Source: Actinoallomurus oryzae
Lineage (GTDB): Bacteria > Actinomycetota > Actinomycetes > Streptosporangiales > Streptosporangiaceae
Direction: 5' to 3'
Assembly: GCF_039541955.1 (NCBI RefSeq)
Contig: NZ_BAABHF010000046.1
Span: 496,001-560,000, forward strand
Length of the DNA: 64,000 bases
Positions 1 through 8,175 of the stretch are shown here, in pieces; positions within the stretch are counted from its first letter, which is position 1, and every line of letters starts with the position of its first letter. Position numbers and translations under genes: made by a program. The notes under the pieces are model-generated. The model searched no databases. It was given only the letters and a program-made list of their open reading frames with translations, and was not told where the DNA came from.

Positions 1-1
1 G

Positions 2-1144
2 GCCGGCATCAACGTGTGGGCGTACCTCGTCCCGCCGTCCGAGTGCAAGAGTTGGTGCTCAGAGCCGTACGAGACGGACTACCTGACCTGGGCCCGCAAC
101 GTCGCCCAGCTCTCGACCCGTTACCCCAACCTCACCGGCTGGGCCATCGACGACTTCACGAACGGGCAGAACTCGCAGAAGTTCACGCCGGAGTACATGC
201 AGCAGATCAAGCAGATCACCGACGGCATCAACCCCAAGCTCGGGCTGTACACCACCGCCTACTACCCCACGGCGATCAGCGACGCGTTCTATGAGAAGTA
301 CGCGCCGTACATCCGCGGCATCATCTTCCCGTTCCGCGACTACCCGTACTACAACACCCAGGTCACCTCGACGCTCGGCCCCGAGCTGGACACGATCCTG
401 CCGCACGCGGACAAGTACCACACCAAGGTGGTGCTGATGGTTTACACGGGCCGGTACAGCACCTTCGACGAGCCGACCCCCGACTACGTGAAGCGGGCCC
501 TCGACGTCGGGCTCGGCTACGCCCGCCAGGGCCGCATCGAGGGCATCGCCTCCTACGGCACGCCGCACCTGGGGGCTCCGGCCGTGAGCTCCGACGTGCT
601 CGCCATGTACGGGCGCGGCAGCCTGGTGTTTCAGAACTACGGCGGCTCGACTCCGGCCGGCGCCTACGAGTCGGCGTCCCAGACCGTGCGCGTCGACCCC
701 GACGCGCCGCGCTACACCATCTCGCTCTGGCGCTACAACCGCTTCTACAGCACGCCGACGGCCGGGCGGCTCATGCAGGTGCTCGTCGACGGGCACGTCG
801 TATGGTCCTCCGACCTCGCGACCGACATGTCCGGGGGCAACCACGAGTTCCGGTGGATGCAGAACGAGGGCCCGATCGAGATCGACCCGAGCTACCTGCG
901 CGGCAAGAAGCAGGCGACCCTGACGTTCCGGCTGTATGAGGACCAGGCGGCGAACTACCGGTCGCTGACCGCGTTCGACACGGTCCAGGCCTCCGGGTTC
1001 GACGTCACCGACCCCGGGTTCGAAAAGCCGGGCAGCTGGCGGACCGAGTCCAGCTTCGGCAACCTCATCCCGGAGATGAACGTCTACGACCCCGACCTTC
1101 CCACCCACGTCTTCCAGGCCGTGGCCAGGGCGTTCGCCTCGTAG
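2..1144 (+). CDS. Secreted-type barrel protein, C-terminal part (5' end outside window)
   Basis: The reading frame is open from the first bases, so the true start lies upstream. The visible 381 residues begin with a segment rich in aromatic residues and a WAIDDF motif, of the kind seen at the end of a beta strand in (beta/alpha)8 glycosidase-like barrels. Further barrel-like segments run to about residue 200, followed by a beta-rich C-terminal region (about 205-375) that resembles an accessory sandwich domain. I do not recognise the family; a carbohydrate-active or sugar-binding exported protein is inference only. A hairpin follows the stop, so it is probably the last gene of its transcript. 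No signal peptide can be judged because the N-terminus is missing. Confidence 0.6.
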   Translation, partial: AGINVWAYLVPPSECKSWCSEPYETDYLTWARNVAQLSTRYPNLTGWAIDDFTNGQNSQKFTPEYMQQIKQITDGINPKLGLYTTAYYPTAISDAFYEKYAPYIRGIIFPFRDYPYYNTQVTSTLGPELDTILPHADKYHTKVVLMVYTGRYSTFDEPTPDYVKRALDVGLGYARQGRIEGIASYGTPHLGAPAVSSDVLAMYGRGSLVFQNYGGSTPAGAYESASQTVRVDPDAPRYTISLWRYNRFYSTPTAGRLMQVLVDGHVVWSSDLATDMSGGNHEFRWMQNEGPIEIDPSYLRGKKQATLTFRLYEDQAANYRSLTAFDTVQASGFDVTDPGFEKPGSWRTESSFGNLIPEMNVYDPDLPTHVFQAVARAFAS

Positions 1145-1156
1145 CCGCCAAGGGGT

Positions 1157-1185
1157 GGCCGGCCGCTCGCACCGCGCGGCCGGCC
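1157..1185 (+). terminator. GC-rich hairpin after the first gene
   Basis: Perfect 10-bp arms (GGCCGGCCGC at 1157-1166 and its complement at 1176-1185) enclose a 9-nt loop, 12 bp after the stop codon. There is no T-run, which is common for actinobacterial terminators. Confidence 0.55.
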
Positions 1186-1294
1186 GCTCTGTCATTTCCA
1201 CCCAGTAGCCGATCATCGGCCGCGCCGTGGCCGCGGGCGCGGACCGCATGCCGCCCGTACGGGCGTTCTCGTACTCGGACGAAGCTGTCTCTAG

Positions 1295-1345
1295 TAAACC
1301 CCCATAGGGTATGTTATGGTCATCACGACCTACCCCCCCGGGGTA
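1295..1345. promoter_or_regulatory. Two CsoR-like copper operators
   Basis: Two near-palindromes of the form TACCC-N-GGGTA lie upstream of the copper operon: one inside 1295-1313 (AAACCCCCATAGGGTATG) and one at 1331-1345 (TACCCCCCCGGGGTA). Cu(I)-sensing CsoR repressors of actinobacteria bind G/C-tract palindromes of this layout with flanking TA steps. Position and composition support copper-responsive control of copZ and copA. No csoR gene is in the window, so the regulator would act from elsewhere. Confidence 0.6.
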
Positions 1346-1424
1346 TCCGAGAACGACCTCGGCTCCAGTACGGCACGCAACCCTCGCCGTACGGCGGCCG
1401 GGTCGTATCGGGTCTCCCTGCTAT

Positions 1425-1445
1425 CCATATACCCGGTATGGGTAC
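1425..1445. promoter_or_regulatory. Third CsoR-like half-palindrome near copZ
   Basis: The core ATACCCGGTAT at 1429-1439 is almost self-complementary and shares the TACCC/GGTA arms of the two upstream operators. It sits about 65 bp before the copZ start, where it could overlap promoter or early leader sequence. Confidence 0.4.
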
Positions 1446-1503
1446 CTTAGGAATCGGCCGGGAGGGACCGGCCACGACGGACGTCGCCGAAGGAGAAGAA
1501 CAG

Positions 1504-1713
1504 ATGACCACCACTCAGTACAAGGTCAAGGGCATGACGTGCGGCCACTGCGTGTCGGCCGTCACCGCCGAGGTCGGGGCCCTTGACGGTGTCACCGACG
1601 TCAAGGTCGACCTGGCCTCCGGGATGGTCACCGTCGCCAGCACGGCCCCCCTCGACGAGCAGGCGGTACGCGATGCGGTGGACGAGGCCGGCTACGAAAT
1701 CGCCGGTTCCTGA
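1504..1713 (+). CDS. copZ: Copper chaperone CopZ (heavy-metal-associated domain)
   Basis: This 69-residue protein is one ferredoxin-like HMA domain. The metal site GMTCGHC lies near residues 11-17, with the two cysteines that bind Cu(I). Length matches free-standing CopZ chaperones, which hand Cu(I) to the CopA ATPase in the cytosol. I chose the ATG at 1504 because AAGGAGAAG stands just upstream; a longer in-frame start at 1438 would add an unrelated tail and run through the operator region. It is the first gene of a copper operon with the exported protein and copA downstream, behind CsoR-like sites. Confidence 0.92.
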   Translation: MTTTQYKVKGMTCGHCVSAVTAEVGALDGVTDVKVDLASGMVTVASTAPLDEQAVRDAVDEAGYEIAGS

Positions 1714-1771
1714 CCCGGCCCTGCTCCGGACCGTTCCGGAGCAGGGCCCGAAGCAGAAGAGGAAGGCAGCG

Positions 1772-2662
1772 ATGAACACACCGGCCAGGCTCGGCTTCTT
1801 CACGATCGGGCTGGCGGCGGTGTTCGGCGCGGCGCTCGGGGCCGGCCGCCTGGCCGGTCCCGTCGGAGCCGCGGACCGACCGAACGCCTCCCACGGCGGA
1901 ATGAACGGAATGAGCGACGGCATTGAGCACCACGACATGGCGAACGCGGCGATGCCCGGGGGGCTGCTCGTCTCCGACCACGGCTACACCCTCACCACGG
2001 CCTCCGCGCCGACCGGGGGGTTCGCGTTCCGGATCATCGGCCCGGACGGGCGGGCGGTTACGGCGTTCGACACCGAGCATGACAAGCGGATGCATCTCAT
2101 CGTCGTCCGCCGCGACCTGTCCGGCTTCCGGCACGTGCACCCCACCATGGACGCCGACGGCACCTGGCGGGTCGCCGCGCCCTTCGGCGGACCGGGCACC
2201 TACCGGGCGTTCGCCGACTTCAAGCCCACCGGCGCCGGCCCGCTGACGCTCGGCATCGACGCCGAGGTGCCGGGCGAGGTCACGCCCCGGCCGCTGCCCG
2301 CCCCGGCCACGACCGCCTCGGTCGACGGCTACACCGTCACCCTCAAGGGGACACTGACGGCCGGGCGGGCGAGCCGGCTCGACCTCACGGTCTCGCGGGG
2401 CGGCCGGCCGATCACCGACCTGCAGCCCTATCTCGCCGCGTACGGGCACCTGGTGGCGCTGCGCCAAGGTGACCTGGCCTACCTGCACGTCCACCCGGAC
2501 GGCGAGCCGGGCGACGGCAGGACGAAGCCGGGTCCGACGGTCACCTTCCACGCCGAGGCGCCGTCGGCGGGCACCTACCGTCTCTACCTGGACTTTCAGC
2601 ACGACGGCGTGGTCCACACCGCCGAGTTCACCGTGACGGCCGACGCCGCCACCCGTCACTAG
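1772..2662 (+). CDS. Exported His/Met-rich copper-operon protein
   Basis: This 296-residue protein has an N-terminal membrane or signal segment (about residues 6-27). A His/Met-rich stretch follows (MNGMSDGIEHHDM and neighbours, about 43-65), then two beta-rich repeats containing conserved-looking H-x-H-P motifs (HVHP near 120 and again near 250). I know this layout from actinobacterial copper clusters, but no firm function is established to my knowledge; periplasm-side copper binding is inference from composition and context. The start at 1772 follows GGAAGG with good spacing; an upstream in-frame extension overlaps copZ and is not signal-like. The copA gene begins 18 bp after the stop, so they are co-transcribed. 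Confidence 0.75.
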   Translation: MNTPARLGFFTIGLAAVFGAALGAGRLAGPVGAADRPNASHGGMNGMSDGIEHHDMANAAMPGGLLVSDHGYTLTTASAPTGGFAFRIIGPDGRAVTAFDTEHDKRMHLIVVRRDLSGFRHVHPTMDADGTWRVAAPFGGPGTYRAFADFKPTGAGPLTLGIDAEVPGEVTPRPLPAPATTASVDGYTVTLKGTLTAGRASRLDLTVSRGGRPITDLQPYLAAYGHLVALRQGDLAYLHVHPDGEPGDGRTKPGPTVTFHAEAPSAGTYRLYLDFQHDGVVHTAEFTVTADAATRH

Positions 2663-2680
2663 ATCAGGGAGGGTGCACCA

Positions 2681-4930
2681 GTGAGCACCACGGGCACGAC
2701 ACTCGATCGCGTCGAGCTGGTGATCGGGGGCATGACCTGCGCGTCGTGCGCGAACCGCGTCGAGAAACGCCTCAACAGGCTCGAGGGTGTCACCGCGACC
2801 GTCAACTACGCCACCGAGAAGGCCAGCGTCGACTTCGGGCCCGGCGTCTCCCCACAGGACCTGATCGCCCAGGTGGAGAAGGCCGGATACACCGCCGCGC
2901 TCCCCGCCCCGGCCGAGCCGGATCAGAAGGAGACGGCGTCGGAGGCCGAGGACGCCCCGGTGCGCGCCCTGCGCGACCGGCTCCTGGTCAGCGCCGTGCT
3001 GGCCGTCCCCGTGATCGCGCTGGCGATGGTCCCGGCGCTGCAGTTCACGTACTGGCAGTGGGCGTCGCTGACGCTGGCCGCGCCGGTGCTGGTCTGGGGC
3101 GCGTGGCCGTTCCACCGCGCCGCGGTCAAGAACTTCAGGCTCGGCGCGGCGACCATGGACACGCTGGTGTCGCTGGGCACGGTCGCGGCGTTCGGCTGGT
3201 CGCTGTACGCGCTGTTCTTCGGCACCGCCGGCAAGCCGGGCATGCGGCACCCGTTCAGCCTCACCGTCGAGCGCGCCTCCGGCGCGGGCAACATCTACCT
3301 GGAGGTCGCCGCCGGGGTGACGGTGTTCATCCTGGCCGGCCGCTACTTCGAGGCCCGCTCCAAGCGGCGCGCCGGGGCCGCGCTGCGGGCGCTGCTGGAG
3401 ATGGGCGCCAAGGACGTCGCCGTGCTGCGCGACGGCCGCGAAGAACGCATCCCCGTCGAGCGGCTCAGGACCGGCGACCGCTTCGTCGTACGGCCCGGCG
3501 AGAAGATCGCCACGGACGGCGTCGTGGTCGAGGGCGGCTCGGCGGTCGACCTGAGCATGCTCACCGGGGAGTCCGTGCCCGTCGAGGTCGGGGTCGGCGA
3601 CACCGTCGTCGGCGCCACCGTCAACGCGGGCGGCCGCCTGGTCGTCGAGGCGACCAAGGTCGGCGCGGACACCCAGCTCGCGCAGATGGCCAAGCTGGTG
3701 GAGGAGGCCCAGAGCGGCAAGGCACAGGTGCAGCGCCTCGCCGACCGGATCTCCGGGATCTTCGTGCCGATCGTGATCACCCTGGCGGTGGCCACGCTCG
3801 GGTTCTGGCTCGGTACCGGAGGCAGCGCCACAGCGGCGTTCACCGCGGCCGTCGCGGTGCTCATCATCGCCTGCCCGTGCGCCCTCGGCCTGGCCACGCC
3901 CACCGCCCTCCTGGTCGGTACGGGCCGTGGCGCCCAGCTCGGCATCCTCATCAAGGGCCCGCAGATCCTGGAGTCCACCCGCAGGATCGACACGATCGTG
4001 CTGGACAAGACCGGCACCGTCACCACCGGCAGGATGACCCTGACCGACGTCGTCACCGCCGAGGGCCAGGACGCCGACGAGGTGCTGCGACTCGCCGGGG
4101 CGCTGGAGGACTCCTCCGAGCACCCGATCGCCCAGGCCATCGCCAAGGGCGCCGTCGAGCGGGTCGGCGGCCTGCCGGCCGTGGAGGACTTCGCGAACAT
4201 CGAGGGTCTCGGCGTCCAAGGCGTCGTCGACGGGCACGCGGTCCTGGCCGGCCGTACGCGCCTGCTGGCCGAGTGGTCCCAGCACCTGCCCGCCGAGCTG
4301 GAGCGCGCCAGAGAGGCCGCCGAAGCCGGCGGCCGGACGGCCGTCGCCGTCGGCTGGGACGGCGAGGCGCGCGCGGTCCTGGTCGTGGCGGACACGATCA
4401 AGGACACCAGCGCCGAGGCGATCACCCGGATGAGGTCCCTGGGACTACGGCCGGTCCTGCTCACCGGCGACAACGAGACGGTCGCCCGGGCGATCGCGGC
4501 CGAGGCCGGCATCGACGAGGTCATCGCCGAGGTCCTGCCCGCCGACAAGGTCGACGTCATCAAGCGCCTGCAGGCCGAGGGCCGGACGGTGGCGATGGTC
4601 GGCGACGGCGTCAACGACGCCGCCGCCCTCGCCCAGGCCGACCTGGGGCTGGCCATGGGCACCGGCACCGACGTTGCGATCGAGGCCGCCGACCTGACCC
4701 TCGTCCGCGGCGACCTGCGCGCCGCCGCCGACGCGATCCGCCTGTCGCGCCGTACGCTCGGCACCATCAAGGGCAACCTGTTCTGGGCCTTCGCCTACAA
4801 CGTCGCCGCCCTGCCGCTGGCCGCCGCCGGCCTGCTCAACCCCATGCTCGCCGGCGCCGCGATGGCGTTCTCCAGCGTGTTCGTCGTCAGCAACAGCCTG
4901 CGGCTCCGCCGGTTCCGGCCCGCCCGCTGA
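2681..4930 (+). CDS. copA: Copper-exporting P1B-type ATPase CopA
   Basis: This 749-residue ATP-driven Cu(I) exporter sits in the cytoplasmic membrane. One N-terminal HMA domain carries GMTCASC (C20, C23). Transmembrane helices follow from about residue 100. The actuator has TGES (295-298), the transport helix has the CPC copper motif (398-400), and the phosphorylation site is DKTGT (D442). Further on are the SEHP nucleotide-domain signature and GDGVNDAAAL before the last two helices. All key residues are present, so it should be active. It starts with GTG behind AGGGAGGGT and closes the operon with copZ; a strong hairpin follows. Confidence 0.96.
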   Translation: MSTTGTTLDRVELVIGGMTCASCANRVEKRLNRLEGVTATVNYATEKASVDFGPGVSPQDLIAQVEKAGYTAALPAPAEPDQKETASEAEDAPVRALRDRLLVSAVLAVPVIALAMVPALQFTYWQWASLTLAAPVLVWGAWPFHRAAVKNFRLGAATMDTLVSLGTVAAFGWSLYALFFGTAGKPGMRHPFSLTVERASGAGNIYLEVAAGVTVFILAGRYFEARSKRRAGAALRALLEMGAKDVAVLRDGREERIPVERLRTGDRFVVRPGEKIATDGVVVEGGSAVDLSMLTGESVPVEVGVGDTVVGATVNAGGRLVVEATKVGADTQLAQMAKLVEEAQSGKAQVQRLADRISGIFVPIVITLAVATLGFWLGTGGSATAAFTAAVAVLIIACPCALGLATPTALLVGTGRGAQLGILIKGPQILESTRRIDTIVLDKTGTVTTGRMTLTDVVTAEGQDADEVLRLAGALEDSSEHPIAQAIAKGAVERVGGLPAVEDFANIEGLGVQGVVDGHAVLAGRTRLLAEWSQHLPAELERAREAAEAGGRTAVAVGWDGEARAVLVVADTIKDTSAEAITRMRSLGLRPVLLTGDNETVARAIAAEAGIDEVIAEVLPADKVDVIKRLQAEGRTVAMVGDGVNDAAALAQADLGLAMGTGTDVAIEAADLTLVRGDLRAAADAIRLSRRTLGTIKGNLFWAFAYNVAALPLAAAGLLNPMLAGAAMAFSSVFVVSNSLRLRRFRPAR

Positions 4931-4940
4931 GAAGCGCCGG

Positions 4941-4974
4941 GCGCCCGGTTCCGCCCTCCGGCGGGACCGGGCGC
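4941..4974 (+). terminator. Terminator hairpin of the copper operon
   Basis: Arms GCGCCCGGT (4941-4949) and ACCGGGCGC (4966-4974) pair perfectly. An inner CCGCC/GGCGG stem gives a long, very stable hairpin just after the copA stop. Confidence 0.7.
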
Positions 4975-5056
4975 CGCGTTCACGGCGGCGCTCGGCGGGG
5001 ATGTTCGGTTCGGCGATCCGGCCACCTGGGTCGATATCGGCCATCAAGGAGGGCGT

Positions 5057-6058
5057 ATGGGTGACGTTCCCACGGTCACGACGGCCGCCTACATCACCGG
5101 CCACGGCTCCCCGGACGCGATCCGGGTCGGCGAACTGCCGGTCCCCGAGCCCGGACCCACGGATGTGATCGTCCGCACCGAGGCCCTGGCGGTGAACCAC
5201 GTCGACGCGTTCGTCCGGTCGGGCTCCTACCGCACGCACACGCCGTTCCCGTTCGTCATCGGCCGCGACCTGGTCGGCACCGTCGCCGCCCGCGGGGCCG
5301 GGGTCGCGGAGTTCCGCGCGGGGGACCGCGTGTGGTGCAACAGCCTCGGACACGCCGGCCGGCAGGGCTCGTTCGCCCGGTACGCCCTGGTCCCGGTCGA
5401 GCGGCTCTACCGGCTGCCGGACGCGGCCGACCCCGGCGCCGCGGTGGCGGTGCTGCACACCGCCGCGACCGCGCACATCGGCCTGTTCCGCGAGGCGCGA
5501 CTCCGCGCGGGTGAGACGGTGGTCGTGACCGGAGCGGCGGGCGGTGTCGGCAGCGCCCTCGTCCAGCTCGCGTCGTTCGCGGGCGCGAAGGTCGTCGCGA
5601 CGGCGTCCGGACGCGACGCCGAATGGTGCCGCTCGCTCGGCGCGCACACCGTGATCGACCACCACGATCCGCAGGCCATGGACCGGGTCGGGGAGGCGGT
5701 GCCGGAAGGGGCGGCGATCTTCTGGGACAACACCGGAAGGAACGACATCGAGGCCGCACTGCCGGTGCTGGCCGACGGAGCGCGGATCATCGTCATGTCC
5801 GGGCCCGGCAGCCGGCCGATCCTGCCCGTGGGCGAGATCTACACCCGGGACGTGAGCGTTCACGGCTTCGTCATCAGCAAGGCGTCGGTGGCCGATCTCC
5901 GGTCCGCCGCCGCCACGATCAACGCCCTGCTCGCGGCGGACCGCCTGCACGCCCGCATCGGGACGACGCTTCCGCTGACCAGGGCGGCCGACGCGCACCG
6001 TCTCCAGGAGACGAGGGGACCGCAACGGCCGCGAGGACGCATCGTCGTCCTGCCCTGA
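5057..6058 (+). CDS. Quinone-oxidoreductase-type MDR dehydrogenase
   Basis: This 333-residue member of the zinc-independent medium-chain dehydrogenase/reductase family probably reduces quinones or enones with NADPH in the cytosol. An N-terminal GroES-like domain (about 1-120) is followed by a Rossmann domain with the glycine motif GAAGGVGSALVQ (about 156-167). The cysteine cluster for structural zinc found in alcohol dehydrogenases is absent, which favours the quinone reductase branch. AAGGAGGG precedes the ATG. It lies alone between the copper terminator and the kinase gene, so substrate and pathway are unknown. Confidence 0.85.
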   Translation: MGDVPTVTTAAYITGHGSPDAIRVGELPVPEPGPTDVIVRTEALAVNHVDAFVRSGSYRTHTPFPFVIGRDLVGTVAARGAGVAEFRAGDRVWCNSLGHAGRQGSFARYALVPVERLYRLPDAADPGAAVAVLHTAATAHIGLFREARLRAGETVVVTGAAGGVGSALVQLASFAGAKVVATASGRDAEWCRSLGAHTVIDHHDPQAMDRVGEAVPEGAAIFWDNTGRNDIEAALPVLADGARIIVMSGPGSRPILPVGEIYTRDVSVHGFVISKASVADLRSAAATINALLAADRLHARIGTTLPLTRAADAHRLQETRGPQRPRGRIVVLP

Positions 6059-6241
6059 CGGACGGACCGCTCGCGGGCGCGGGCCGGGCCGCTCCCGCTC
6101 CCGCTCCCGCCGGGGTCTGTACCGCGCCACAACGACGCCGGGACGTCCCGGACATCACCGATGCCCTGTGTGTCCGGGAGCTCACCCAGTAGGTTGGGTT
6201 CGGCCGCAGAGCAGTGGGCGTCGCCGCGGAGGTGGAACACG

Positions 6242-8131
6242 GTGCGCTTGGGAGCGCAGGTCGCGGGACGGTACCGGCTCACCGAGGGACCCGTCCGAGG
6301 AGGAGCGGGCGAGATCTGGCTGGCCCACGACGAGGAGCTGGGCCGGCCCGTGGTGCTCAAACGCGCCCTGCTCGGCGACGACAGCGCGCCCGCGTTCGAC
6401 CGGCTGAGGGCCGAGGCCCGCGCGCTGGCGCGGTTCAGCCATCCGCACGTGGTGACCTTGTACGACGCCGTCCGCGTGAGAACGCGAACGCGCCTCGCCT
6501 CGTGGCTCGTGCTGGAGTACGTCCCCGGCGGGAGCCTGGATCGGTGGCCGAGGATCTCGCCGGAGTCGGCGGCGCACATCGGCGCGCAGATCGCGGAGGC
6601 GCTGGCCGCGCTGCACGCCGAGGGCATCGTGCACTGTGACGTGAAACCGGGCAACATCGTCGTCACCGCGAAGGGCACGGCGAAGCTGACCGACTTCGGT
6701 GCCGCCTACCGGATCGACGGCCGCAAGACGGTGACGCCGAACGGCGCCATCAGCCACACGCCCGCGTACGCCGCCCCCGAGGTCATCCGAGGACGGCCCG
6801 AGCCGGCGTCGGACGTGTTCTCGCTCGGTGTCACGATCGCCGCGCTGATCACCGGTGAGCCCGTTCGCGGTGGCGTCTCCGGTGCCGCGGACCTCGGCCA
6901 CCTCGAGACGGTGGCCGACGCCGGGCCGGTGCGCGAGGTCCTGGCGGCGATGCTCCGGCCCGCCCCGGCGGATCGCCCGGACGCCGCCGAGGCGCACAGG
7001 TCCTTGCTGGCGGTCGCGGGCACGGCGGCACCCGAACTCCCGCTCCACGCGATTCCGACGCTGACCGGCCTGGAGACCCGGCCGCCGGAGCCGGGGCCCG
7101 AGTCGTACGGCGGCAGGCCGGCGCTCTGGCGAGAGGTGACGACGTTCGTCAAGCGCCGTCCGCGGCGCATCGCCGGGGTCGCGGTCGCCGTGGCGCTGGT
7201 GGCCGGGCTCGCGCTCACGCCGCTGATGACGGGGCACGACCACCACGTGGGCGCGAACCGCCCGCCGGCGACGCCACCGGGCGGGTCCGTCATCGGCGAA
7301 CCACGCACGGCCGACCCGTGCGCCCTGACCGACCCGGCCCCGCTCGGGAGATACGGCCGTACGGAGGTCGACGACGACTACGGCAACTTCAACCGCTGCG
7401 ACGTGCTCATCCACACGGGCGGGGAGAACGTCGTGGACGTGGAGGTCGACCTCGACAGCGAGCCCGGACCGGACCAGACCACCGGGGCGAAGACCGTCGA
7501 GGGCATCGCCGTCATCGCGGACCGGCTCGACGGCGACGAGTGCAGCCGGACCCTTCTGCTGTCGCCGCCCGACGGCGACACCAACGTCACGGTCACCGCG
7601 AAGCGGAACGGGAAGGGATCGGCGCCCCTGTGCGAGGTGGCCGACGTGGCCACGCTCAGCGCCGCCAAGGCCCTCGGCAAGGGGCGGCTCGCACGGCGCT
7701 CCCCGCCCCTGCCGGCCGGCTCGCTGGCACACCACGACGCCTGCGCGCTGCTGGACGCCGGCGCGCTCAAGGCCGTCCCGGGGATCGACGCGCGAAAGGT
7801 CGACGCCGGGTTCGCCGGATGGGACTGCAGGTGGTCCAGCACCAGTGAGGACATCCAGGTGAACCTGCGTTTCGACCGGAACCAGCCCCTCACCTCCGAC
7901 GACGGCCGCCTGATCCGGCTCAGCGGCTACCGCGCGTTCGTCCAGCCACGCGGCGACGGTGACGACACGTGCGTGGCCCAGGCCGTCTACCGGACGTACA
8001 TCGACCGGAGCGGCGACCAGACCGCCGAGCTGCTCTACCTCGTGGTCCAGGGCGCTCCGTCCACCACACGCCTCTGCTCGATCACGACCGGCCTCGCCCG
8101 CTCGGCCGCCGCCGCGCTGCGCCAGGCCTGA
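6242..8131 (+). CDS. Membrane receptor Ser/Thr protein kinase
   Basis: This 629-residue protein has a cytosolic Hanks-type kinase domain (about 10-265), a proline-rich linker, one transmembrane helix (about 310-330) and an extracellular region of some 295 residues. Visible kinase motifs are a Gly-rich loop (GPVRGGAGE), a VVLK catalytic lysine (K40), HCDVKPGN (D133), DFG (151-153) and an APE motif. The catalytic loop reads HCD rather than HRD, so it is a non-RD kinase that may not need activation-loop phosphorylation. The outer part holds two Cys-containing repeats, each opening with D-x-CAL, like DUF3558-type lipoprotein domains. GTG at 6242 follows GGAGGTGG; an upstream ATG at 6161 lacks a ribosome site. 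Confidence 0.88.
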   Translation: MRLGAQVAGRYRLTEGPVRGGAGEIWLAHDEELGRPVVLKRALLGDDSAPAFDRLRAEARALARFSHPHVVTLYDAVRVRTRTRLASWLVLEYVPGGSLDRWPRISPESAAHIGAQIAEALAALHAEGIVHCDVKPGNIVVTAKGTAKLTDFGAAYRIDGRKTVTPNGAISHTPAYAAPEVIRGRPEPASDVFSLGVTIAALITGEPVRGGVSGAADLGHLETVADAGPVREVLAAMLRPAPADRPDAAEAHRSLLAVAGTAAPELPLHAIPTLTGLETRPPEPGPESYGGRPALWREVTTFVKRRPRRIAGVAVAVALVAGLALTPLMTGHDHHVGANRPPATPPGGSVIGEPRTADPCALTDPAPLGRYGRTEVDDDYGNFNRCDVLIHTGGENVVDVEVDLDSEPGPDQTTGAKTVEGIAVIADRLDGDECSRTLLLSPPDGDTNVTVTAKRNGKGSAPLCEVADVATLSAAKALGKGRLARRSPPLPAGSLAHHDACALLDAGALKAVPGIDARKVDAGFAGWDCRWSSTSEDIQVNLRFDRNQPLTSDDGRLIRLSGYRAFVQPRGDGDDTCVAQAVYRTYIDRSGDQTAELLYLVVQGAPSTTRLCSITTGLARSAAAALRQA

Positions 8132-8175
8132 GCGATCTCGTACGAACGCCGCGACCACGCCGAGCGGCCTCGGGG

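Noticed and set aside
59..1249. Long minus-strand frame opposite the first gene
   Set aside because: Composition is the Arg/Val/Gly-rich text typical of the antisense of GC-rich genes; no domains, and the plus strand is convincingly coding.
1628..4285. 885-codon minus-strand frame across the copper operon
   Set aside because: Fully explained as a shadow of copA and its neighbours, whose motifs are intact on the plus strand.
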